Source of the DNA: Myxococcus stipitatus
Lineage (GTDB): Bacteria > Myxococcota > Myxococcia > Myxococcales > Myxococcaceae
Length of the DNA stretch: 64,000 nucleotides
Direction of reading: 5' to 3'
Assembly (NCBI RefSeq): GCF_037414475.1
Contig: NZ_CP147913.1
Span: 2,294,001-2,358,000, forward strand
The notes below the pieces were generated by a model, which saw only the letters and a list, made by a program, of their open reading frames with translations, was not told the DNA's origin and ran no database searches. The position numbers were made by a program, and so were the translations under genes. This document shows positions 9,657-18,705 of the stretch, piece by piece (position 1 is the first letter of the stretch; the number at the start of each line of letters is the position of its first letter).

Positions 9657-9706
9657 CACGCGACGTCCGCTTGTGCCCCGGCCAGAAGCTCTATGCTGGG
9701 GCGCAC

Positions 9707-10981
9707 ATGAGACTGCCCTCCTCCCGGCTCGCGCTTCTCGGCGTCCTCTACTTCGTGCAGGGGATGCCGTTCGGCTTCCAAGCCACCGCGCTCCCCGTCT
9801 ATCTGCGCGAGCGAGGGGTGTCGCTCACCACGCTGGGCTTTGTCGGAGTCCTCGCGTTGCCGTGGGGGCTCAAGGCCCTGTGGGCGCCGCTGGTGGACCG
9901 CTACTACTCCTCGCGGTGGGGACGCCGCCGCTCGTGGATTCTCCCCATGCAGGCGGGCCTGACGCTCACGTGTGTGGCGGCGGGGCTGCTCGCATCGGAG
10001 GGAGGTTCGCTGAAGCTTCTGCTCGGGCTCATCCTGGTGATGAACCTCTTCGCGGCGACCCAGGACATCGCGGTCGATGGGCTCGCGGTGGACATGCTTC
10101 GGCCGGAGGAGTTGGGGCTGGGCAACTCGGTGCAGGTGGTGGGCTACAAGCTGGGCATGCTCACCGGAGGGGGATTGCTGGTCTGGGCCAGCAAGTACCT
10201 GGGCTGGTCCGGCCTGTTCCTCGCCATGGGCGCGCTGTGTGCCGTGGCCCTCGGGGTCACGATGCTCGCGCGCGAGGCCCCAGCGCGCGAGCCCACCTCC
10301 ATGCCGTCCGCTGGAAGCGCCGAGCCCCGGTTGAGCTGGGCGCAGTGGTGGGAGCACCTTCGGGCCCTGGTGGCGCGACCGGGTGTCGGCTGGCTGCTGC
10401 TCTTCATCGGCACGTACAAGCTGGGCGAGACGATGGCGGACGTCCTCTACAAGCCCTTCCTCGTCGACGCGGGCATTCCCGCGTGGCGCATCGGGCAGTG
10501 GGTGGGGACGTGGGGCAACGCGGCGTCCATCGCGGGCTCCATCGCGGGGGGAGTGCTCGCCATGCGGATGCCCATGCTGGGGGCGCTGGCGCTCACCGCG
10601 TCGCTGCGCGTGCTGCCGCTGGTGGGGCGCTGGTGGCTGGCGAGCCATGGCGTCAGCGACGAGGGAGTCATTGGCGTCACGCTCGCGGAGGAGCTGGTGG
10701 GCGGCGCGCTCACGACGGTGATGTTCGCGTTCATGATGTCGCGCGTGGACCGGAGCATCGGCGCGACACACTACACACTGCTGGCCAGCATCGAGGTCTG
10801 GGGCAAGGCGCCCGCGGGCCCGCTCGCGGGATGGCTCGCGGATTCAACCCATGGGCTCGGGTGGGGTTACGCGCCGGTGTTCCTCTTGGGCGCCGCGCTG
10901 TCCGTGGCCTTCCTCGTGCTGCTGATTCCGATGCGGCAACAGCATGCGCGCGCCGTGGCCGTTGTGCCCACGAGCGGGTGA
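9707..10981 (+). CDS. MFS permease, AmpG-like
   Basis: A 424-residue inner-membrane transporter with about 12 hydrophobic segments. The first (LALLGVLYFVQGMPFGFQ) and the motif DRYYSSRWGRRRSWILPMQ between segments 2 and 3 match the AmpG/SLC33 branch of the major facilitator superfamily. AmpG imports anhydro-muropeptides for cell-wall recycling, and the branch also includes acetyl-CoA transporters. No recycling enzymes lie next to it, so substrate is uncertain. ATG 9707 was chosen because the upstream in-frame start adds a non-hydrophobic stretch. Confidence 0.85.
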   Translation: MRLPSSRLALLGVLYFVQGMPFGFQATALPVYLRERGVSLTTLGFVGVLALPWGLKALWAPLVDRYYSSRWGRRRSWILPMQAGLTLTCVAAGLLASEGGSLKLLLGLILVMNLFAATQDIAVDGLAVDMLRPEELGLGNSVQVVGYKLGMLTGGGLLVWASKYLGWSGLFLAMGALCAVALGVTMLAREAPAREPTSMPSAGSAEPRLSWAQWWEHLRALVARPGVGWLLLFIGTYKLGETMADVLYKPFLVDAGIPAWRIGQWVGTWGNAASIAGSIAGGVLAMRMPMLGALALTASLRVLPLVGRWWLASHGVSDEGVIGVTLAEELVGGALTTVMFAFMMSRVDRSIGATHYTLLASIEVWGKAPAGPLAGWLADSTHGLGWGYAPVFLLGAALSVAFLVLLIPMRQQHARAVAVVPTSG

Positions 10982-11009
10982 GCACCTCACGGGTCCGCGG
11001 GAGCGTGCT

Positions 11010-13232
11010 TCAGCGCCGCACGCGCCACTCGAGGCCCGCGGGAGGAAAGGTGCCTCCCACGTGCGTCCACTCGATGCGCACCTGACGGCGGCCCTCGGGT
11101 GGAAGCTCGAGGACCGCCAGCACTCGGCCCTCTCCACGCTGGTTGACGCGGACATCCACGCGTTGACCATCCACCTTCATCGCGAGATTCAGGACACCAG
11201 CCTGCGGGAAGAACTGCTCCTCGGGATGTTGCCGAGGCGACGTGAGCAGCAGTTCCACCTCGCATGGCTCCGGGTCCTGATTCTCCAGCGTGTACGCGAG
11301 TTCGTACGAGACGCCACGGCCGCCATCACAAGTCCGTGGCGTTCGCGAGGTCTCGCTCCGGGTGGTGGGAGTCAATGTCCCCACGTCGGCCCCGAGGCCC
11401 GAGTGTCCATGGGGCATGGACATGACGAGGTCGCCATCGACGTCGCCGCGAGACAGGCGCAGGGTGCGGCCACCGACGAAGACACTCCCTGCTTCGAGCA
11501 CGCCTTGCCGTGGAGGAAAGGCGGCAATGGTGAGGAGGGATTCATCGTCGCCGCTGGTGGCCAGTGGGTAGTCGCCTCGCGCGATGGCGGCGAGGTCTTC
11601 AGCGGTGAGCGTGAGCGGGCTGGACACCGTCGCCACCCGGAATCGAGCGCCTGGGTCCACTTGTCCCCTCGCGTCCACGGCCGTGAAGTTCACGAGCGCG
11701 CAGAGCGTTCCAGCCTTCTCGTGGCGAGCCTCCAGGACGAGCGCCGTCGCACCCGGCTTCACGGTGAGCCGGCCCTCGAAGGTGCCTCGAGTGCCCAGGC
11801 GCACGGACTCGAGTCGGGACAGGTCGAGGTCATCACGGAGCAGAGGATGGGCCTCGCGCTCTTGTTCGGAGCGGAGGTCCAGGTGTGAATCCATCAGGCC
11901 CGACGCGAGCACCGCCGAGGGGCCTCGGAAGAACAGCCCTCGTGGGTCAGGCACCTTGCCTTGCTCCGTGGACACAAGGCCCGTGACATCCTCGTCGAGT
12001 GGCTCTTGGTGATGAGGGTTGAAGGGCTCGCCTCGTGCGTCGCGTGGAAACTGGGGCGTGAGGTACTTGGAGAAGAGGCCACCCTTGATGTCGAGGTGGA
12101 TGGGCCGGCCCGAGGTGTTTCGAACCACGACGGAGCAACGCTGCGGGCCCTCTGGGGGCGAGGACTGGACTCGCCGTCCCTCGAGGTTCTCCGCGAAGGT
12201 CTCGCCCACGCGATTGACGGCGCGAAGGAAGAGGCGAGCCTGGCTGGAGAAGGTGTAGCCGCCCTCAATCTTCCCAGGAACCGTGCGCCCCATCGTCGAC
12301 CCAAGCACACCGGATGTGCGGACCGTCTCCGGGTTCGCGTGGACGAGCAGCGGTGCCCCCATGAAGGTGCCCTGAACAGGCAGAAGCGCGGAGATGGGGA
12401 GAACCTCTCCATCGAGAGCACCCATAGCGAGGGAGGGCCGCAGGTGCTTCCGCGCCGCACGCTCGGCGGGAGCCTCTCGCGACTCATCGCCGGACTCGAC
12501 CGTGGGTTCGGACTCCTCGAGCGCCTTGGACAAAGCGGGACGCGTGAGCGCCCGCGCCTTGCGCTCGGAGGGAGCCGCTCCCGACTCATCCTCAGGCTCA
12601 ACCACGGGCTCGGAGTCCTCAAGCACCTTGGACAATGCGGGACGCGTGAGCGCCCGCGCCTTGCGCTCGGAGGGAGCCGCTCCCGACTCATCCTCGGACT
12701 CGACCGCGGGCTCGGAGTCCTCAAGCACCTTGGACAATGCGGGACGTGCGAGCTTCCGTGCCTTGCGCGCGGCGGGAGCCTCTCGTGACTCATCGCCGGG
12801 CTCGACCGCGGGCTCGGAGTTGGCACGTGCCGTGGACGGAGTGGTGAGCAGGTCCGGGGCCTGGATGCCCACGCGCGGAGTCTTCCGCGAGGGCTGCGGG
12901 CGCGCCTCGGGTTTCGCCGCGGGCCTGGCCACGTCCTTGGGAGCCCGTGCACTCGCGGTCCGCTGCGGCTGGGCACTCGCCGCCCCCTTCGCGGATGGAG
13001 TCCCTGCCGCCTGCTTCGCCTGTGCCCTCGGAGCGGCCGAACTCGCGGCCGGCTTCGCTTGCCCCTTCGGAGCCACGGTGTTCGCCGCCACCTTCTGCAC
13101 CGGCGCGGGCGCGGCCTTGCGCGCGGAGTCCGCCCCCTGCGCGGCGGCGGCCTTTCCTCCCCCCAACGAGGCACGTGTCGGAGCAGCGGCTTTCGCGGAG
13201 GAGCGTCTCGAAGGTGGCTTCGCGGGAGGCAT
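11010..13232 (-). CDS. Large Ala/Lys/Pro-rich repeat protein with a C-terminal beta-rich domain (DUF3370-like)
   Basis: A 740-residue protein without a clear signal peptide. Residues 1-130 are low-complexity Ala/Lys/Pro/Arg. Four tandem 34-residue acidic/basic repeats follow (consensus SEP-V-DES--AP-RKAR-L-RPALSK-LE-). The rest, about 430 residues, is beta-rich. Stretches such as HANPETVRTSGVLGSTMG, VVRNTSGRPIHLDIKGG and the Phe-rich APLLV/FLRAVNRVGE segments resemble the cyanobacterial DUF3370 family, but this is my reading by eye. ATG 13232 was preferred over an upstream in-frame start at 13319 because the Ala/Lys-rich pattern begins here. Function unknown; a cell-surface or matrix role is only a guess. 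Confidence 0.72.
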   Translation of the reverse strand: MPPAKPPSRRSSAKAAAPTRASLGGGKAAAAQGADSARKAAPAPVQKVAANTVAPKGQAKPAASSAAPRAQAKQAAGTPSAKGAASAQPQRTASARAPKDVARPAAKPEARPQPSRKTPRVGIQAPDLLTTPSTARANSEPAVEPGDESREAPAARKARKLARPALSKVLEDSEPAVESEDESGAAPSERKARALTRPALSKVLEDSEPVVEPEDESGAAPSERKARALTRPALSKALEESEPTVESGDESREAPAERAARKHLRPSLAMGALDGEVLPISALLPVQGTFMGAPLLVHANPETVRTSGVLGSTMGRTVPGKIEGGYTFSSQARLFLRAVNRVGETFAENLEGRRVQSSPPEGPQRCSVVVRNTSGRPIHLDIKGGLFSKYLTPQFPRDARGEPFNPHHQEPLDEDVTGLVSTEQGKVPDPRGLFFRGPSAVLASGLMDSHLDLRSEQEREAHPLLRDDLDLSRLESVRLGTRGTFEGRLTVKPGATALVLEARHEKAGTLCALVNFTAVDARGQVDPGARFRVATVSSPLTLTAEDLAAIARGDYPLATSGDDESLLTIAAFPPRQGVLEAGSVFVGGRTLRLSRGDVDGDLVMSMPHGHSGLGADVGTLTPTTRSETSRTPRTCDGGRGVSYELAYTLENQDPEPCEVELLLTSPRQHPEEQFFPQAGVLNLAMKVDGQRVDVRVNQRGEGRVLAVLELPPEGRRQVRIEWTHVGGTFPPAGLEWRVRR
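12411..12818 (-). repeat. Four tandem 102-bp coding repeats
   Basis: Four in-frame 34-codon units run from 12818 down to 12411. Units 2 and 3 are nearly identical in DNA; units 1 and 4 are more diverged. Each begins with SEP and carries the acidic DES core followed by a basic RKAR stretch. They encode alternating acidic and basic patches inside the large repeat protein. Confidence 0.85.
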
Positions 13233-13328
13233 GACCGCGATCCTCACAGAGAACGCGGCCGGAAGTCGCCTTGACTCGACACATGTGCGCCTGGGTCTCC
13301 CTGGCCCCTCACCAGACACATCCTCACA

Positions 13329-13721
13329 TCACGCCCGAGCCCACTTCCTCCACGCCACTCCGGTGACGGCGAGCACCCCCATCGCGGGCAGCATCCAAGG
13401 CAGCCCCCTGGCGAGCCGATGCTCCCAGACATCCACGCGGTCGGCCACGAGCAGCAACATCCAGTGCCGGGCCCGATGGTCTGGAATCCGGTAGGCCGCC
13501 CTCCGAAGCAAGCCGCTCAGCCACCGGGGCGGCTGCGCGGTGCCGTACACCGGAGGCAGCCGCGCGCGCCCCGCATGCTTGAACACACGCACGCCGGAGA
13601 GCTGCAATCGAATGGGCGCACGCGCTCCCGCGAGCGGATGCGGAATCGTCTCCATCGGGACACCGGGACGGCTGGAGAACTCCAGGTCCGCGGCGGCACC
13701 GGGAACAGGTCTGTTCGGCAT
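13329..13721 (-). CDS. Small uncharacterised membrane-anchored protein
   Basis: A 130-residue protein with one hydrophobic segment close to the C-terminus (GLPWMLPAMGVLAVTGVAW) followed by RKWARA, giving a tail-anchored layout. The N-terminal part is basic. The ATG at 13721 (MPNRPVPG) was chosen over an upstream in-frame GTG that overlaps the dehydrogenase gene. The spacing of 17 bp after the alcohol dehydrogenase stop suggests the same transcript. No family recognised. Confidence 0.6.
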   Translation of the reverse strand: MPNRPVPGAAADLEFSSRPGVPMETIPHPLAGARAPIRLQLSGVRVFKHAGRARLPPVYGTAQPPRWLSGLLRRAAYRIPDHRARHWMLLLVADRVDVWEHRLARGLPWMLPAMGVLAVTGVAWRKWARA

Positions 13722-13738
13722 GATGTGACGCCTCCTGG

Positions 13739-14887
13739 TCAGGCCCGCCCTGGCGTGAGGACACATTTGACGCAGCCATCACGCTTCTGGGCGAACAAGT
13801 GGTACGCCTCCGGCGCCGCTTCCAATGGCATCCGATGGGAGATGATGGCCTTCGCGTCGATGAGCCCCTCCCGGATGCGCTTCAGCAGGTGCGGCATGTA
13901 GCGGCGCACGTTGCACTGGTTCATCCGCAGCGTGAGGCCCTTGTTCATCGCGGTGCCAATGGGCAGCACGTTCCACGGGGGCCCATACACACCCACGATG
14001 GAGACGTTGCCCCCTTTGCGAACGGCATCGATGCACCACGTCAGCACCGTGGGCGCGCCCGCCTCCAGCTTCAGCCCCAGGCCGAGCACCCGCTGCGTCA
14101 CGGAGCCCGTCGCCTCCATGCCCACCGCGTCGATGCACACGTCCGGGCCACGGCCATCGAACAGCTCCTTCAAGTACATGACGATGTCCCCCACCTCCCG
14201 GGAGTTCACCGTCTCCACCCGCGCATAACGCTCCGCGAACTCGAGCCGGTACGGGACAGGGTCCACCGCCACCACGCGCCCGGCGCCCATCAGCCACGCG
14301 GACCGCATGGCGAACAGCCCCACCGGCCCCGCGCCGAACACCACCACCGTCTCGCCGCCTTTGATTTCCCCCATCTCCGCGCCCATGTAGCCCGTCGGGA
14401 GGATGTCGCCGAGGAACAGCACCTCCTCGTCCTCCATGTCGTCCGGAATCTTCAGGGGCCCCACGTCCGCGAAGGGCACTCGCACGTACTCCGCCTGGCC
14501 TCCGTCGTAGCCCCCCGTCGTATGGGAATAGCCAAACACACCACAGGCCACGTCGCTCGACGGGTTGCTGTTCTCACACAGCGCCGTGAGTCCGCGCTCG
14601 CAGTAGAAGCAGATGCCACAGGAGATGTTGAACGGCACCACCACCCGGTCCCCCTTGTGCAACTGGGTGACCTCCGAGCCCAGCTCCTCCACGACGCCAG
14701 TGAACTCGTGACCGAAGGTGTGGCCCACCCGCGTGTCCGGCACCAGGCCGTGCATCAAGTGCAGGTCCGAGCCGCAGATGGCGGTGCGTGTCACCCGGAG
14801 GATGACATCCTGAGGATGCTCCAGCCGAGGGGCTGGCTTGTCCTCCACTCGGACCTTGAAGGGTCCCTGGTATGTCAGTGCGCGCAT
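13739..14887 (-). CDS. Zinc-dependent alcohol/formaldehyde dehydrogenase
   Basis: A 382-residue medium-chain dehydrogenase. Catalytic zinc ligands are in ICGSDLH and GHEFTGVVEE. The structural zinc lobe is CGICFYCERGLTALC. The nucleotide-binding motif is VFGAGPVGLFAM, followed by DPVPYRLEFA. The sequence is closest in feel to glutathione-independent formaldehyde dehydrogenase-like enzymes, which have the same long zinc lobe and the FLGDILPTGYMGAE stretch. The small membrane protein follows closely downstream. Substrate is not certain. Confidence 0.9.
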   Translation of the reverse strand: MRALTYQGPFKVRVEDKPAPRLEHPQDVILRVTRTAICGSDLHLMHGLVPDTRVGHTFGHEFTGVVEELGSEVTQLHKGDRVVVPFNISCGICFYCERGLTALCENSNPSSDVACGVFGYSHTTGGYDGGQAEYVRVPFADVGPLKIPDDMEDEEVLFLGDILPTGYMGAEMGEIKGGETVVVFGAGPVGLFAMRSAWLMGAGRVVAVDPVPYRLEFAERYARVETVNSREVGDIVMYLKELFDGRGPDVCIDAVGMEATGSVTQRVLGLGLKLEAGAPTVLTWCIDAVRKGGNVSIVGVYGPPWNVLPIGTAMNKGLTLRMNQCNVRRYMPHLLKRIREGLIDAKAIISHRMPLEAAPEAYHLFAQKRDGCVKCVLTPGRA

Positions 14888-14996
14888 GAGGGCCTCGCTC
14901 CCGTTGTCTTACGGGTGACGATGCCCACGCCCCACGGCAAGGCGCACCAACACCAGGCCCCTGCCCGCCCTCCTGCTCTCGGCGGTGAAGACGCGC

Positions 14997-15683
14997 TTAG
15001 TCGCCAGCGGGCTCGACCGGGAGCTCCGTCGCGCGCCACAGGTACCAGCTCACCACCGAGCGCCAGGGACGCCACCTCTCACCGAACTCCAGGAGCGCCT
15101 TGGGGCGCGGCATCTCCTGGAGCCCATACGTGAGCATGAAGCCCTTGCGCACACCGAAGTCATCCACCGGCAACACATCCGGCCGCCCCAGCCGGAAGAT
15201 GAGCAACATCTCCACCGTCCACTGTCCAATGCCGCGCACCTGCGTGCAGTGCTCGATGAGCTCCTCATCCTCCATGCGCCGCACGCGGGACAACGGAGGC
15301 ACCGTGCCATCCAGCGACTTGCGCGCCAGGTCCTGCAACGCGGCCAGCTTGTTGGCGGACAGGCCCGCTTCACGCAACTCCGTCTCCGAAGCCGCCAGCA
15401 GCGCCTGAGGTGTGAAGCGCCGCCCCTTGCCCACCCGCTCACAGACCCGCGCGAAGATGGCCGCGGCGGCCTTGCCGTGCAGCTGTTGATAGACGATGGA
15501 CTCCGCCAACGCGGCGAAGGGACTGTGCAGCGGGCCCAGCTGGAAACGGAAGGCCCCCACCCGCTTCATCAACGCGCCCAGCTTCGGGTCCGCTCGCGTC
15601 AGCGTGCGGCGGACCTGCGGGGTGAAGGCTTCGGGGAGAAGGCTCGGAGCAGACGGTGCGGGGCGGAGCATGGAGGGCCCCAT
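14997..15683 (-). CDS. DNA-3-methyladenine glycosylase, AlkA type
   Basis: A 228-residue HhH-GPD base-excision glycosylase. The helix-hairpin-helix is VRGIGQWTVEMLLIF, and the catalytic aspartate is in VDDFGVRKG. SIVYQQLHGKAA is the typical AlkA helix. It removes alkylated purines from DNA. It lacks the N-terminal beta-domain of E. coli AlkA, as is common for short bacterial homologues. An alternative start four codons later (MLRPAP) is possible. The gene is divergent from the gas-vesicle-like operon with 270 bp between. Confidence 0.92.
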   Translation of the reverse strand: MGPSMLRPAPSAPSLLPEAFTPQVRRTLTRADPKLGALMKRVGAFRFQLGPLHSPFAALAESIVYQQLHGKAAAAIFARVCERVGKGRRFTPQALLAASETELREAGLSANKLAALQDLARKSLDGTVPPLSRVRRMEDEELIEHCTQVRGIGQWTVEMLLIFRLGRPDVLPVDDFGVRKGFMLTYGLQEMPRPKALLEFGERWRPWRSVVSWYLWRATELPVEPAGD

Positions 15684-15955
15684 GCTGACGCTCCGCTCGC
15701 GCCATGCAACCCGTTTCTTGTGCTCTCAGACTCCGCTCATCGCAACGCGGCGGGACTTGTACGAAGACAGCGCACGGCGGCATGTGCGGCTTCGCGGCCA
15801 CTCCCGCTGTACACGAGCGGACAAAGCGAGGCGCCGGGTGTTGGCAAGTCGCGCGGCGTCGGAAGCGAATCTGGGGCGGCCCAAGCCCCCCGCGCTAGAA
15901 GAGAGGTGGGTCGGCCCCCCCCGAACCCTGCCGCGAGCCCAGGGAGCCACGAAGA

Positions 15956-16171
15956 ATGCCCGTGGAAAGAATGGCTGGAAGCACCAGTCTCGTCGATGTC
16001 ATGGACCGGGTCCTGGACCGCGGGCTGCGTTGGGACGACACCGTCCGCGCCCCGGCTGTGCTGGACTCCTCCGCGGACGACTCCGCTCGCGTCGTGGTGA
16101 CCTTCCTGGAGGTCTGGACGAACGATTCCCCTCACCCTGGTGACACACCCCGTCCCTCTCCCGGAGCCTGA
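15956..16171 (+). CDS. Divergent GvpA/GvpJ-like gas-vesicle protein
   Basis: Only 71 residues, the size of GvpA. The segment [21 protein letters not shown] followed by ARVVVTFLE aligns with the GvpA core (SL-EV-DR-LDKG---D--VR, then EARVV-AS-ET). The middle, which is hydrophobic in structural GvpA, is instead acidic (VLDSSADDS), so it probably does not build a gas vesicle shell. An AGGGAG site precedes ATG 15956. Its last 32 bp overlap the kinase gene, so the two are coupled. It is the first gene of an operon whose last gene is GvpF/L-like, which strongly supports the assignment. Confidence 0.72.
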   Translation: MPVERMAGSTSLVDVMDRVLDRGLRWDDTVRAPAVLDSSADDSARVVVTFLEVWTNDSPHPGDTPRPSPGA

Positions 16172-18290
16172 CGCATTGGTCTCTCCCTCCCCACTTCCCA
16201 CAGCCCACGCCACCAGCGCCGATGCACGCCTCGCCCTCGCCGAGCAGTTGCTCACGTGCGATGCGGCGCGAGGATGCGCACGCGCCGTCGTGGAGTGGCT
16301 GGCCGCGCACGCCCCCTCCCCCGCCGTCGCCTGTCTGACGCGTGACGAGCCCGGCGGAAGGATGGGCTGTCTCGCCTCGGTGGGGCTGACCGAGGCCCAT
16401 CACGCGGCGCTGACCGAATCCCTCGACGTCCACGCGGCCCATCCGCTCGCGGAGGTGCTGTCGCAGGCCGTCCCGCGCTACTTCCCGCACGAGCACGCGC
16501 CCCTCCCCATCCCCGGGACAGAAGGACTGTTCGCCGTTCCGCTGGGCCGCGAGGGCGCCTCTGCCGTGGGCCTGCTGCTGGTCTGGGTCAACGGCCCCAC
16601 GCTGCCCTCCGAGGTCGCTTGGGTCGCGGCCCATGCGGGGCCCTTCCTCGCCAGGCAGGTCACCTCTGGTCCGCTGGGCCTCGGTGGTGGCGCGCTGTTC
16701 CGCCACATCATCGACGCGGTGACGGACCCGGTGCTGCTGACGGACCTGGATGGGCGGCTGCGCCTGGCCAACGCACGCGCGGAGTCCCTGCTGGTCGCAA
16801 GCCCCGACGCGAGCCACGGCCGCAAGCGCGCCGTGCACCTCAACCAGCGCGTGTTCACCACCGCGGTGGCCAGCACCGCGCGAGGCCCCGTCCCAGGCGT
16901 GAGCTGGCGCGAAGTTCCTCTCGTGGACCCGGCGGAGGGACTGGACCTGCTCTTCGAGCTCGTCGGCACCCGCGTGTATGCCCCCGACGGCCAAGAGGCC
17001 ATGGTGAGCGTGCTGCGCAACGTGACGGACCTGGGCCGGGCAACGCAGGCCCTGGGCGAGAGCTATCGCCGCCTGCGCGCCACCGAGCGCGAGGCCCGCA
17101 GCGAGCGCCATCGCCTGGACCGGGTGCTCGACTCCGTGGCGGACCCCATCATCCTGTCCAACCCCACGGGCGGCGCGGTGATGATGAACGAGCCCGCGGA
17201 GAAGCTCTTCACGCTCCCCTCGGAGGGAGGCCGGGCCGCGCAGCGCCGCGTGCGCTCCAACGACGCCGTGTTCTCCTCGTTCCTCGCCAACCTGCTGGAC
17301 ACCGGAGGCGGCCCCCGTTGGCGCGGGCAGCTCAACATGGTGGACCCGACCAGCGGCGCCACCCGTCCCATGGAGGCGGTGGCCACCAAGGTCCTGGGGG
17401 ACGGAGGAGAGCTGACGGGCATCGTCACGCTCTTCCAGGACCGGGGCGAAGCGCTGGAGAAGGCGCGCCTCCTGGAGCGGCTCAAGGAGGTCTCCACGTT
17501 GCTGGAGGCTCGCGTGCAGGTGGCCACCGCGGAGCTCGCCGAACAGAACGAGAAGCTGCGCCGCCAGGCCATCCAACTGGAGCAGGCCAGCGCGGCCAAG
17601 TCGCAGTTCCTGGCCAACATGTCCCACGAGTTCCGCACGCCGCTCAATGCCATCCTCGGCTACACCAACATGCTGCTGCAGGGCGTGTCGGGCGAGCTCA
17701 CCCCCATCCAGCGGCGCAACCTGACACGCATCGACTCCAACGGCCGGCACCTGCTGGAGGTCATCAACGAAATCCTCGACATCACCCGCATCGAGGCGGG
17801 GAGGATGCCGCTGCACCTGTCGGACTTCGGTATCCCAGAGCTGCTGCAGGAGGTCATGGCGGAGATGGACCCCATCATCCTCCGCAGCAAGCTGACGGTG
17901 AGCACACACCTGGGTACGAAACTGCCCCAGGTCCACAGCGACCGGCAGAAGGTGAAGCAGGTCGTTCTCAACCTCCTGTCCAACGCGCTGAAGTTCACCC
18001 ACGAGGGTTCGGTGAACGTGTCGGCGGAGTACGCCACGGCCTCCTCCATGCTCAGCGTCGCCGTGACGGATACCGGGATTGGCATCGACCCGGCCTATCA
18101 GGAGAAGATTTTCGAGGACTTCCAACAGGTGGACAGCTCGCCCACCCGGGCCTATGGGGGCACCGGGCTCGGGTTGTCCATCTGCCGTCGTCTGGCCGAC
18201 ATGCTGGGGGGACGCGTCACCCTCCAGAGTTCCCCGGGGCAGGGGTCGACCTTCACGCTCCACTTTCCACGACGCCCGAGGCGGACATGA
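16140..18290 (+). CDS. PAS-domain sensor histidine kinase
   Basis: A 716-residue kinase with no membrane segment. Residues about 20-175 resemble a GAF-like sensor, followed by two PAS domains (about 185-310 and 320-455, each starting with a [18 protein letters not shown] core) and a coiled coil. HisKA has the phospho-acceptor H496 in [11 protein letters not shown]. The ATPase domain has [15 protein letters not shown] and GTGLGLSI. The start is GTG 16140, inside the end of the GvpA-like gene. Its stop overlaps the ATG of the receiver gene (ATGA), so kinase and receiver are a pair. A cytoplasmic signal is likely. Confidence 0.93.
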   Translation: MTHPVPLPEPDALVSPSPLPTAHATSADARLALAEQLLTCDAARGCARAVVEWLAAHAPSPAVACLTRDEPGGRMGCLASVGLTEAHHAALTESLDVHAAHPLAEVLSQAVPRYFPHEHAPLPIPGTEGLFAVPLGREGASAVGLLLVWVNGPTLPSEVAWVAAHAGPFLARQVTSGPLGLGGGALFRHIIDAVTDPVLLTDLDGRLRLANARAESLLVASPDASHGRKRAVHLNQRVFTTAVASTARGPVPGVSWREVPLVDPAEGLDLLFELVGTRVYAPDGQEAMVSVLRNVTDLGRATQALGESYRRLRATEREARSERHRLDRVLDSVADPIILSNPTGGAVMMNEPAEKLFTLPSEGGRAAQRRVRSNDAVFSSFLANLLDTGGGPRWRGQLNMVDPTSGATRPMEAVATKVLGDGGELTGIVTLFQDRGEALEKARLLERLKEVSTLLEARVQVATAELAEQNEKLRRQAIQLEQASAAKSQFLANMSHEFRTPLNAILGYTNMLLQGVSGELTPIQRRNLTRIDSNGRHLLEVINEILDITRIEAGRMPLHLSDFGIPELLQEVMAEMDPIILRSKLTVSTHLGTKLPQVHSDRQKVKQVVLNLLSNALKFTHEGSVNVSAEYATASSMLSVAVTDTGIGIDPAYQEKIFEDFQQVDSSPTRAYGGTGLGLSICRRLADMLGGRVTLQSSPGQGSTFTLHFPRRPRRT

Positions 18291-18697
18291 CGAATCCCTC
18301 CCCGAACCTCCAGCCGCTCGTGCTCGTCGTCGACGACTACGACGATGCGCGGGAGATGTACGCGGAGTACCTCGAGTTCTCCGGGTTCCGCGTGGCGCAG
18401 GCGAGAAACGGCCAGGAGGCGTTGGACCAGGCCTTCGCGCTCGCGCCGGACATCATCCTCATGGACCTGTCGCTGCCCGTCATCGACGGCTGGGAAGCCA
18501 CGCGCCGGCTGAAGAACGATGACCGCACGCGCACCATCCCCGTGGTGGCCCTCACCGGACATGCGCTGACGGGCCAGTCGGATGAGGCCCGGGGCGCGGG
18601 GTGCGACTCGTTCGTCACCAAGCCCTGCCTCCCCGATGAGCTGGTCACCGAGGTCCGCACCCTGCTCGCTCAGCGCGCGGTCGCGGTGTCCCGCTAG
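18287..18697 (+). CDS. Single-domain response regulator
   Basis: A 136-residue receiver with no output domain. The acidic pair is D16-D17 (VVDDYDD), the phosphorylation site D60 ([12 protein letters not shown]), the switch T in VALTGHA and the conserved lysine in FVTKPC. It overlaps the kinase stop by 4 bp and is followed after 8 bp by the GvpF/L-like gene. It must act by protein contact, and the flanking gas-vesicle-like proteins are candidate partners by context only. Confidence 0.93.
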   Translation: MTNPSPNLQPLVLVVDDYDDAREMYAEYLEFSGFRVAQARNGQEALDQAFALAPDIILMDLSLPVIDGWEATRRLKNDDRTRTIPVVALTGHALTGQSDEARGAGCDSFVTKPCLPDELVTEVRTLLAQRAVAVSR

Positions 18698-18705
18698 GGT
18701 GCCCC

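Noticed and set aside
12411..12818. CRISPR-like periodic repeat
   Set aside because: Repeats are 102-bp in-frame coding units without spacers and without cas genes.
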